Under the pieces are notes generated by a model. It saw only the letters and a program-made list of their open reading frames with translations. It was not told the DNA's origin and ran no database searches. From QALR01 sp045646925 (GTDB lineage: Bacteria; Bacillota; Clostridia; Oscillospirales; CAG-272), in assembly GCA_045646925.1 (NCBI GenBank), contig JAZRLQ010000089.1, forward strand, positions 1 to 29,867: DNA of 29,867 nt, in the 5' to 3' direction. Below are positions 24,109 through 29,867 of this stretch, in pieces. Position numbers and translations under genes: made by a program. Within the stretch, counting starts at the first letter, position 1. Every line of letters begins with the position of its first letter.

Positions 24109-25491
24109 ATGGAAAACAGAAAAGAAGAAATTCTTCGCATGGCGGAGGAGACCGAACGCGCCGTTGCGGAACGTATAGGAAAGCTTTCGGGTGCGTGTAA
24201 GCTGACGGATTACGCGGAGGAGGTCTACTTTGCGGAAATCGACGGAGAGAAAAGAGCTGTCTGGACGATGGCTTTTCAACGCGCGGTCGACGAAAATGAG
24301 ATCGTGGAAATTCCCGCGTCGGATGTTCCTTACGATCTCGACGGCTCCGTTTTGATCGACGGGAACTGTAAGATCGTCGCGTACGGCGCGACGGTGCGGC
24401 TTTTGCCGAGTGTGAATGTGCTTATGCTCCGCAACCGCAACGTCAAAAACGGTATGTACGAGCAGACCGTTATGGGAGAGGGGGCAAACGAAAACATTGC
24501 GATCCTCGGCGGTACTTGGGAGGAATCCCGCCAGAGAAGACTGGGCTACGGAAAAAGCGGTATGTTTGACGAAAGCCGAAGTATGTACGGTGTTTCGACC
24601 TGTATGCTGTTTTCCAACGTGAAAACACTGCTTCTGAAGGATATGACGTTTCGGCATACGGCGGGATTTTCCGCGCAGATCGGAAACGCGCGTGATATCT
24701 CCGTTCAGAATATCCATTTCGATGATTGCTTTGCCGACGGCATTCATGTCAACGGCAATACGGAAAATATTTCCGTTCGCAATCTTTCCGGACACGTCGG
24801 AGACGATCTGATCGCGCTCAATATGTACGATTGGCAGGATTCCTCCATCAACTTCGGTCCCTTGAAAAACGCCTTTGTTGAAGGATTGGATATCGCGCAC
24901 GACAGTCGTTTCAAGGATATCCGTATTCTGCCCGGCATTTACCGCTTCCGCGACGGCTCCGCGGTCGATTGCTCTCTCGAGAACGTGCTGATCCGTAAGG
25001 TACGGGGCGTGCAATGCTTCAAGCTTTACTACCAGACGCCGAAATACGTCATCGGGGAAGAGCCCGAATGGGGCGCGCCCGGAAGCGGCGACCACATTTA
25101 TTTCGAGGATATCGACGTCGTTTCCCGACACGATAATATGAAGAGCTACAGAGAAAACGATCCCGTCACGGGGCGCTTCGGCGCTTGGGAGATCGGCTCG
25201 GATATCGGGCATTTGCACCTCGAAAATATTCGTATCAGCATTGATAAAGAAAGATTTCCTCTCGGAAAGCCCGTTTCCGTCGGTCCGAAATCCGTGGTTT
25301 CGGGCGAATACGAGATTTTCGATCCCTACGTTTCCTGCGCCTTGGGTACGCTCACGATGAAAAACGTGACGGTCAACGGTGAGCCCGTGCGAACGCCCGA
25401 TGACGCCGCCCATCAGATCGTTTTCGACCGTATCTACGACGCGCCGAGAACGAGCGGCAGTGGAACAATAGAGCGTTTCGAATTTTGTTGA
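24109..25491 (+). CDS. Right-handed beta-helix protein, GH28 (polygalacturonase)-like
   Basis: The 460-residue protein starts with a helical segment and AFQRAVDENEIVEIPA, as in pectate-lyase-fold proteins. Repeated short coils follow (NISVRNLS, DISVQNIHFDDC, HLHLENIRIS, LTMKNVTVNG). FADGIHVNG and GDDLIALN correspond to the N-T-D-G and (G)DD acid motifs of GH28, but NTDG is degenerate and no clear GHG loop is seen; RFKDIRI resembles the GH28 RIK region. It has no signal peptide. It may be an intracellular hydrolase of pectin fragments or a divergent relative. AGGAG is 7 bases from ATG 24109; a GTG at 24106 is less likely. It is last in the azlCD operon. Confidence 0.78.
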   Translation: MENRKEEILRMAEETERAVAERIGKLSGACKLTDYAEEVYFAEIDGEKRAVWTMAFQRAVDENEIVEIPASDVPYDLDGSVLIDGNCKIVAYGATVRLLPSVNVLMLRNRNVKNGMYEQTVMGEGANENIAILGGTWEESRQRRLGYGKSGMFDESRSMYGVSTCMLFSNVKTLLLKDMTFRHTAGFSAQIGNARDISVQNIHFDDCFADGIHVNGNTENISVRNLSGHVGDDLIALNMYDWQDSSINFGPLKNAFVEGLDIAHDSRFKDIRILPGIYRFRDGSAVDCSLENVLIRKVRGVQCFKLYYQTPKYVIGEEPEWGAPGSGDHIYFEDIDVVSRHDNMKSYRENDPVTGRFGAWEIGSDIGHLHLENIRISIDKERFPLGKPVSVGPKSVVSGEYEIFDPYVSCALGTLTMKNVTVNGEPVRTPDDAAHQIVFDRIYDAPRTSGSGTIERFEFC

Positions 25492-25493
25492 AT

Positions 25494-25538
25494 AAAAAAG
25501 CGATTGCTTTGCGCCAAACGGCGCGGCAATCGCTTTTT
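25494..25538. terminator. Bidirectional terminator between beta-helix gene and thiN
   Basis: GCGATTGC / GCAATCGC closed further by GCGCC / GGCGC with an AAAC loop and a 3-by-1 internal bulge, flanked by AAAAAA on the left and TTTTT on the right. It gives a U-tract on both strands for the two converging operons. Confidence 0.9.
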
Positions 25539-25542
25539 GCAT

Positions 25543-26172
25543 TTATTTTTCTTTTTTTGCGAGGATCACGAGCAGAGCGCCTTCGCCAACGGTGATCTCC
25601 GCCTCGTTCTCGGTGATCTCGTTGCTGACGCCGAGCGGAAAATTGCTTGTAAGGTCGATATGCTCGGCTTCGTATTTGAATCCCTTCAACGTAATATCGC
25701 GGCAGACGGGATCGAGCGCGAAAACGGAGGCGTAATCGTAGTCTCCCTTTTTCAGCGTAATGCGGGAATCCACCGTCATGACGGCGTGATCACCGTCGAG
25801 GATCGTGCCGACGGCGCCTCTGCTTCGGATATAGGAGAGCGTCTGGATATTGGCGAACGTGTGGTCGAGTCTGCCGCCGATGCCGCCGACGATGACGATC
25901 TCGTCTGCGCCGCGGTTCAGCGCGTATTTTACGCAGAGCATGGTATCCGTGTCATCCTTGACGGAGGAGAAACGGAGGACCTTCTGATCTGCGGAGAGCT
26001 TGTCCTCGTGTTCGATATGGTCAAAATCTCCGATCACGGCGTGAGGCGCGATGCTTTCCGCCTCTGCCGACAGATAAGCGGTGTCCGCGCATACGATAAG
26101 ATCGGCGTCTTCAACGGAAACGATGGCGCGGATCGGATAGAGCAGATACGGTGTGATAACGATGGCTTTCAT
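25543..26172 (-). CDS. thiN: Thiamine pyrophosphokinase (thiamine diphosphokinase)
   Basis: The 209-residue protein has the TPK catalytic domain: LIVCADTAYLSAE, then VIGDFDHI (the usual G-D-F-D-S, with His in place of Ser), SSVKDDTDTMLCVKYAL with the metal-binding D-D-T-D, and GGIGGRLDHTFANI. The C-terminal beta domain with its thiamine-binding loop ends near PLGVSNEI and VGEGALLVILAKKE. It converts thiamine and ATP to thiamine diphosphate in the cytosol. AAAAGGA stands just upstream of the ATG. It follows thiT by 12 bases in one operon, so imported thiamine is activated by the next gene and the product feeds back on the riboswitch. Confidence 0.94.
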   Translation of the reverse strand: MKAIVITPYLLYPIRAIVSVEDADLIVCADTAYLSAEAESIAPHAVIGDFDHIEHEDKLSADQKVLRFSSVKDDTDTMLCVKYALNRGADEIVIVGGIGGRLDHTFANIQTLSYIRSRGAVGTILDGDHAVMTVDSRITLKKGDYDYASVFALDPVCRDITLKGFKYEAEHIDLTSNFPLGVSNEITENEAEITVGEGALLVILAKKEK

Positions 26173-26184
26173 AGAAAATCCTTT

Positions 26185-27003
26185 TCAGCTTTTATTTTTT
26201 GATACGCTTCTAATCGCGAGCAGAGCCGCAATGACGATGACGGCGACCGCAGTAACGGCGATCACGAGCGCCCAATTGACAGTAGCAAGGCTTTCGATCG
26301 CGAAGCCACCGTTTTCGTCCTGAATGTCATGGAAAACGAGAACGGTATCCGCAATAACGGCGATCAGCCCGACAAGTCCCGCCACGGGAGAGATCCACGC
26401 GTTGCCTGCGGAGATCGTCTGCGATTTCATGCGGGAGGGCGTTTGCGAACGGAAATCAATATTGGAGGCGACGTACACGGCGCATACGAGCAGAATGATG
26501 GTTTCGGGCAGCATATAGGTCGCGTTATAAGCGAAGGAGAAGGCGAGCGCCGCGCTTGTGGGAATGGAAAGTCCCGCCCAAACGGTAGCGCCACTGACGA
26601 CGTGGCAGAAATAGCGAAGCAGACATACACAAAGACAACCGAGAGCGACGGCGACCGTCTGATTTTTCACGGATCTGCGGAACGCGCCGGCAAGACCGAT
26701 GACGGCAAAGGCGACGATATAATCGAGCAGAACGATCGCGATGACGGCTTTCCACGAGGTCGCCCATGAGAGCGCGGAAAGTCCGAGGATCTGCTGAATA
26801 CCGCCGTAGACCGTGGCGGCGAACACGCCGTTTCCGACGCCGTGTCGGTAGGAAATGAGCGCGATGGGAAGCATGGAGGCGATCGTGACTGCTCCGCCGT
26901 ACGGCAGATCGATCAGCTTTATGAAGCTCAGCGCGGTCGCGAGAGCGATCAAGAGTGCGCTTTCAGAAAGCGCGCGCAGTTTTTCATTTTGTTTTCTCCG
27001 CAT
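26185..27003 (-). CDS. thiT: ECF-type thiamine transporter S component ThiT, with C-terminal extension
   Basis: The 272-residue polytopic protein shows ThiT signatures: ALLIALATALSFIKL, GGAVTIASMLPIALISYRHG, GVFAATVYGGIQQILGL and RYFCHVVSGATVWAGL. The first about 185 residues cover the six-helix S component. About 85 more residues add two hydrophobic segments (WISPVAGLVGLIAVIADTVL and VNWALVIAVTAVAVIVIAALL), longer than typical ThiT. It binds thiamine and docks to a shared energising module, not in this window. ATG 27003 is chosen because AAAGGAG lies 8 bases upstream; the open frame to 27120 runs through the riboswitch and is not real. It is first in the thiT-thiN operon under TPP control. 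Confidence 0.93.
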   Translation of the reverse strand: MRRKQNEKLRALSESALLIALATALSFIKLIDLPYGGAVTIASMLPIALISYRHGVGNGVFAATVYGGIQQILGLSALSWATSWKAVIAIVLLDYIVAFAVIGLAGAFRRSVKNQTVAVALGCLCVCLLRYFCHVVSGATVWAGLSIPTSAALAFSFAYNATYMLPETIILLVCAVYVASNIDFRSQTPSRMKSQTISAGNAWISPVAGLVGLIAVIADTVLVFHDIQDENGGFAIESLATVNWALVIAVTAVAVIVIAALLAIRSVSKNKS

Positions 27004-27024
27004 AAAGAAGACTCCTTTCAGAAA

Positions 27025-27056
27025 ATAAAAAAATTGCCGCAAATAGATCGGCAATT
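27025..27056 (-). terminator. Riboswitch-controlled terminator before thiT
   Basis: On the minus strand AATTGCCG pairs with CGGCAATT and runs into TTTTTTT. It sits between the TPP aptamer and the thiT ribosome site, so it is the likely expression platform: terminated when TPP is bound. A weaker stem (AGCTCTCG / CGAAAGCT with one mismatch, about 27066-27085) lies just upstream and may be part of the switch. Confidence 0.85.
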
Positions 27057-27097
27057 CAAAAAGAGCTTTCGTCAGCGAGAGCTTCGGTTTGCATAAT

Positions 27098-27187
27098 CTT
27101 CCTGCGCCGGTATTATCCATATCAGGTTAAAAGGGTTTTCCGATATTATCTTCTTCTCAGCCGGATCGCATCCAGCACCCCCGATTA
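27098..27187 (-). ncRNA. TPP riboswitch (THI element)
   Basis: Read on the minus strand, the conserved blocks occur in order: GGGGGTGC near 27184-27175, CTGAGAAG in the P2/P3 region, AACCCTTTTAACCTGAT, then ATGGATAATACCGGCGCAGG ending at the 27098 GGAAG. These are the invariant pyrimidine- and pyrophosphate-binding parts of the thiamine pyrophosphate aptamer. It precedes thiT and thiN, which import thiamine and turn it into TPP. Confidence 0.97.
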
Positions 27188-27204
27188 TTTGCGGTTGTGA
27201 GTTT

Positions 27205-27233
27205 ATGTTAGCACAAAAAGCGGAATTTGTCAA
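27205..27233 (-). promoter_or_regulatory. Sigma-A promoter of the riboswitch-thiT-thiN operon
   Basis: On the minus strand a perfect TTGACA (27233-27228), a 17-base spacer and TAACAT (27210-27205), about 18 bases before the aptamer begins. Confidence 0.85.
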
Positions 27234-27348
27234 GACTGCCGCGAAAAAATAGAGAAAAATGCGGAAAGCTTTTGCACTTGGATTTTTTATCCAAAAAACG
27301 CTTTCAACATTTTAACAAAATGCCGAACGAAAAGTTTGTCTTTCTTTG

Positions 27349-27377
27349 TTGACAAATCATAAAGTTTTTGATATAAT
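27349..27377 (+). promoter_or_regulatory. Sigma-A promoter of the T-box-leuA operon
   Basis: TTGACA (27349-27354), a 17-base spacer and TATAAT (27372-27377), both perfect consensus. The 115 bases between it and the divergent thiT promoter hold no gene. They contain an inverted repeat TTGGAT-N5-ATCCAA at 27278-27294. Confidence 0.95.
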
Positions 27378-27383
27378 TGGTTC

Positions 27384-27682
27384 AAGTAAGCGTTTCAAAT
27401 GCGTTTGTAAGGGGAAACAAATTCCCAAAATCCGTTTGCAGAGAGTGTTCGTTCGGTGCGAGAACATGACGGTTCCGGAATATAACTCATCCCCCGAGCA
27501 GTTTCGTTGAAAGCTTTTGCCGGTAAACGAAAACGGGTCTCTCCCGTTACAGAGAAGCCGTGTTGAGAACGACGCGGATAAGCGGATAACGTTTCGTTAT
27601 CAAAAAGAGTGGTACCGCGGGTTAGTCATAACTTCGTCTCTTTTGCGGAGGATCGCCTCCAGCAAAGGGGATTTTTTATTTT
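27384..27682 (+). ncRNA. T-box riboswitch leader, leucine type
   Basis: The T-box proper AAAAAGAGTGGTACCGCGG is at 27602-27620, with TGGT able to pair with the ACCA end of uncharged tRNA. Stem I shows an AGAGA element near 27438 and a candidate specifier CTC (27486-27488, followed by A), a leucine codon. The terminator is at 27637-27677: TCTCTTTTGC with GCAAAGGGGA, then GGAGG / CCTCC around ATCG, then six Ts. Uncharged tRNA-Leu should favour the antiterminator and switch leuA on. The specifier assignment is by eye; the following leuA supports it. Confidence 0.93.
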
Positions 27683-27744
27683 TCGAAGGGCGTAAGGATA
27701 CCGCGCGAAATCTCATAAACCGAAAGAAAGGCATGGTCATATTT

Positions 27745-29394
27745 ATGAAAGGATACGAAAAATATACCAAACAATTTTTCCCCGTTGAATCTTCTTCCGA
27801 TTGGACGAAGAAAACCTATCTTGAAAAAGCGCCGATCTGGTGCAGCGTGGACTTGCGCGACGGCAATCAGGCGCTGATCATTCCGATGAGTCTGGAAGAA
27901 AAGCTCGAATTCTTCAAGCTTCTCGTCAAGGTCGGCTTCAAGGAGATCGAGATCGGTTTCCCCGCGGCAAGTGAAACGGAATACGAATTCTGCCGCACTC
28001 TGATCGAAAACGACATGATTCCTGACGACGTTACCATTCAGGTTTTGACGCAGTCCAGAGAGCATATCATCGCAAAGACCTTCGAAGCTCTTCGCGGCGC
28101 AAAGAGCGCGGTCGTTCATCTTTACAACTCCACCTCCGTCGCACAGCGCGAGCAGGTATTCAGAAAATCGAAAGAAGAGATCATCGAGATCGCGAAGTTC
28201 GGCGCAAATCTTTGCAAGGAATACAGAGAAAAGACGGAAGGCAATTTCATTTTCGAATATTCTCCCGAAAGCTTCACGGGAACGGAGCCCGAATTTGCCG
28301 CAGAGATCTGCAACGAGGTCATCGATATTTGGCAGCCGACTCCCGATAACAAGGTCATCATCAACCTGCCCGTGACCGTGTCGCATTCCATGCCTCACGT
28401 TTACGCAAATCAGGTCGAATATATGTGCAAGAATCTGCATAACAGAGAAAATCTCGTCATCTCCCTCCATCCTCACAACGACCGCGGATGCGCGGTTGCC
28501 GACAGTGAAATGGGTCTGCTTGCGGGCGGCGACCGTATCGAAGGTACGCTCTTCGGCAACGGCGAACGCACGGGTAACGTCGATATCATCACGCTCGCGC
28601 TCAATATGTATTCGCAGGGCATCGATCCCGGACTCGATTTCTCAAATATTCCCGAGATCTGCGCAACCTATGAAAAGGTCACCCGTATGCGCGTCTACGA
28701 ACGTCAGCCCTATAGCGGCGCACTCGTGTTCGCGGCGTTCAGCGGCTCTCATCAGGACGCGATCGCGAAGGGTATGCATTACCGCGAGGAGCACGGCGGC
28801 GTATGGAACGTGCCGTATCTCCCGATCGACCCCACCGACCTCGGCAGAGTGTATGAAGCGGACGTTATCCGCATCAACTCCCAGTCCGGAAAGGGTGGTA
28901 TCGGCTATCTTCTCGAAACGAAATACTCTCTCGTTCTTCCTCCGAAAATGCGCGAGGTGTTCGGATACCACGTCAAGAGCATTTCCGACCATGCGCATAA
29001 GGAGCTTTCCTCCGCAGAGGTTTACGAGATCTTTATGGATAATTACGTCAATCTCAAAAACAAGCTTCACGTTTCCGAAGCGCATTTCCGCAAGGAAAAC
29101 GGCGTAACGAAGGCAGAGGTCGTCATGAGCTGGAAGGGCAAGACACATACCGTCAGCTCGATCGGCAACGGTAGTCTGGACGCGGTTTCCGGCGCGATCA
29201 CTTCCGTTATCGGAAAGTGCTATATGATCGACAGCTACTCCGAGCACGCGCTTGAAGACGGCTCCACCTCCCGCGCAGTTTCCTACGTTTCCATCAAAAA
29301 CGGCGACGGAACCTCTTGGGGTGCGGGTATTGACAGCGATATCGTATTTTCTTCTGTCAAAGCGCTCGTCAGTGCGATCAACAGAATGCTTTAA
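27745..29394 (+). CDS. leuA: 2-isopropylmalate synthase (yeast/actinobacterial-type LeuA)
   Basis: The 549-residue protein has the HMGL-like TIM barrel with WCSVDLRDGNQALIIPM (catalytic Arg and metal Asp), EIEIGFPAAS, and the second metal site SLHPHNDRGCAVADSE. The linker and C-terminal LeuA allosteric dimer domain follow (AEVVMSWKGKTHTVSSIGNG, about residues 450-549). It condenses 2-oxoisovalerate and acetyl-CoA, the first committed leucine step. Two in-frame ATGs exist (27733, 27745). AAAGG ends at 27731, only 1 base from the first and 13 from the second. I choose 27745 by analogy with greA, which shares this leader. It is followed by leuC, 42 bases on, and controlled by the T-box. Confidence 0.95.
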   Translation: MKGYEKYTKQFFPVESSSDWTKKTYLEKAPIWCSVDLRDGNQALIIPMSLEEKLEFFKLLVKVGFKEIEIGFPAASETEYEFCRTLIENDMIPDDVTIQVLTQSREHIIAKTFEALRGAKSAVVHLYNSTSVAQREQVFRKSKEEIIEIAKFGANLCKEYREKTEGNFIFEYSPESFTGTEPEFAAEICNEVIDIWQPTPDNKVIINLPVTVSHSMPHVYANQVEYMCKNLHNRENLVISLHPHNDRGCAVADSEMGLLAGGDRIEGTLFGNGERTGNVDIITLALNMYSQGIDPGLDFSNIPEICATYEKVTRMRVYERQPYSGALVFAAFSGSHQDAIAKGMHYREEHGGVWNVPYLPIDPTDLGRVYEADVIRINSQSGKGGIGYLLETKYSLVLPPKMREVFGYHVKSISDHAHKELSSAEVYEIFMDNYVNLKNKLHVSEAHFRKENGVTKAEVVMSWKGKTHTVSSIGNGSLDAVSGAITSVIGKCYMIDSYSEHALEDGSTSRAVSYVSIKNGDGTSWGAGIDSDIVFSSVKALVSAINRML

Positions 29395-29436
29395 TCAAAA
29401 GAATTTTATATAAGTGATACAAGGAGGTCATTTCTC

Positions 29437-29867
29437 ATGGCTATGACAATGACACAAAAAATTCTCGCGGCTCACGCGGGACTCGAAAAGGTGGAAGCGG
29501 GCGAGCTGATCCTCGTTTCTCTCGACCGCGTTCTCGGTAACGACATTACCTCTCCCGTTGCGATCCGCGAATTCAACAAGCTCGGCTATACCGAGGTTTA
29601 CGATAAAGAAAAGGTGACGATGGTCATGGACCATTTCGCGCCCAACAAGGATATCAAGGCGGCGATCCAGTGCAAGATGTGCCGTGATTTCTGCGCAGAA
29701 AAGGAAGTCGTTCATTTCTATGACGTCGGACAGATGGGCGTAGAGCACGCGCTCCTTCCCGAAAAAGGTCTCGTTATTTCCGGCGACGTCGTCATCGGCG
29801 CGGACTCCCACACCTGTACTTACGGCGCGCTCGGCGCGTTCTCCACGGGCGTTGGCTCCAGCGATAT
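29437..29867 (+). CDS. leuC: 3-isopropylmalate dehydratase large subunit (cut by window edge)
   Basis: The first 143 residues are visible and run off the right edge. They start MAMTMTQKILAAHAGLEKVEAGELILVSLDRVLGNDITSPVAI and continue with MVMDHFAPNKDIKAA and VISGDVVIGADSHTCTYGALGAFSTGVGSSD. These are aconitase-superfamily signatures, with the first Fe-S region Cys in DSHTCTYG. This is the short, archaeal/Clostridia-type LeuC (HACN family). With LeuD it isomerises 2- to 3-isopropylmalate. AAGGAGGT is 8 bases from the ATG, stronger than that of leuA. leuD and leuB probably follow outside the window. Confidence 0.94.
   Translation, partial: MAMTMTQKILAAHAGLEKVEAGELILVSLDRVLGNDITSPVAIREFNKLGYTEVYDKEKVTMVMDHFAPNKDIKAAIQCKMCRDFCAEKEVVHFYDVGQMGVEHALLPEKGLVISGDVVIGADSHTCTYGALGAFSTGVGSSD

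Noticed and set aside
27004..27120. N-terminal extension of ThiT to 311 residues
   Set aside because: The extra codons run through the TPP riboswitch and its terminator, and the true start at 27003 has AAAGGAG 8 bases upstream.
27517..27732. N-terminal extension of LeuA to 625 residues
   Set aside because: It would translate the T-box and its terminator. LeuA homology begins after 27745.

Overview
The window is bacterial chromosome, most likely from an uncultured or gut-type member of the Clostridia (Firmicutes). The evidence is the gene order hrcA-grpE-dnaK-dnaJ-prmA-rsmE behind a CIRCE operator, a T-box leader reading leucine, a TPP riboswitch on a thiT-type ECF thiamine transporter gene, AAAGGA/AGGAGG ribosome sites and sigma-A promoters with near-invariant 17-base spacers. 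I see no phage, transposon, CRISPR, tRNA or rRNA. The species cannot be named from sequence alone.

Layout. Bases 1-1548 hold the 3' end of typA and a tcdA-like E1 enzyme. Bases 1763-8531 are the heat-shock and methyltransferase block: hrcA, grpE, dnaK, dnaJ, then prmA and rsmE with promoters of their own. Bases 8598-13283 hold a PucR/CdaR-like regulator, an S41 protease, greA and lysS, closed by a strong terminator. Bases 13303-15561 are a minus-strand operon: a TIM-barrel sugar isomerase, a YitT membrane protein and a translationally coupled 92-residue orphan. It diverges from a plus-strand GH78 rhamnosidase / HAD / lipoprotein operon (15612-19841). A GH36 alpha-galactosidase (minus, 19851-21854) diverges from a four-gene operon of ferredoxin-type aldo/keto reductase, azlC, azlD and a GH28-like beta-helix protein (22049-25491). 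Bases 25543-27233 (minus) are thiN and thiT under a TPP riboswitch. From 27349 to the right edge is a leucine T-box controlling leuA and the start of leuC.

How it fits together. The left half is housekeeping: protein folding, ribosome and factor methylation, transcription fidelity and tRNA charging. The middle is accessory carbohydrate metabolism. GH78, GH36 and a polygalacturonase-like fold, with a sugar isomerase, point to rhamnose- and galactose-decorated plant glycans such as pectin side chains. All three hydrolases lack signal peptides, so they probably act on imported oligosaccharides. The right end is cofactor and branched-chain amino-acid supply, with two RNA switches transcribed back to back.

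I did not find a convincing wholly new system. The best leads are the coupled YitT/92-aa orphan pair, an altered substrate-pocket motif in LysRS, a 19-base identical initiation leader on greA and leuA, several hairpins in unusual positions around the heat-shock block, and the odd grouping of the reductase/AzlCD/beta-helix operon.
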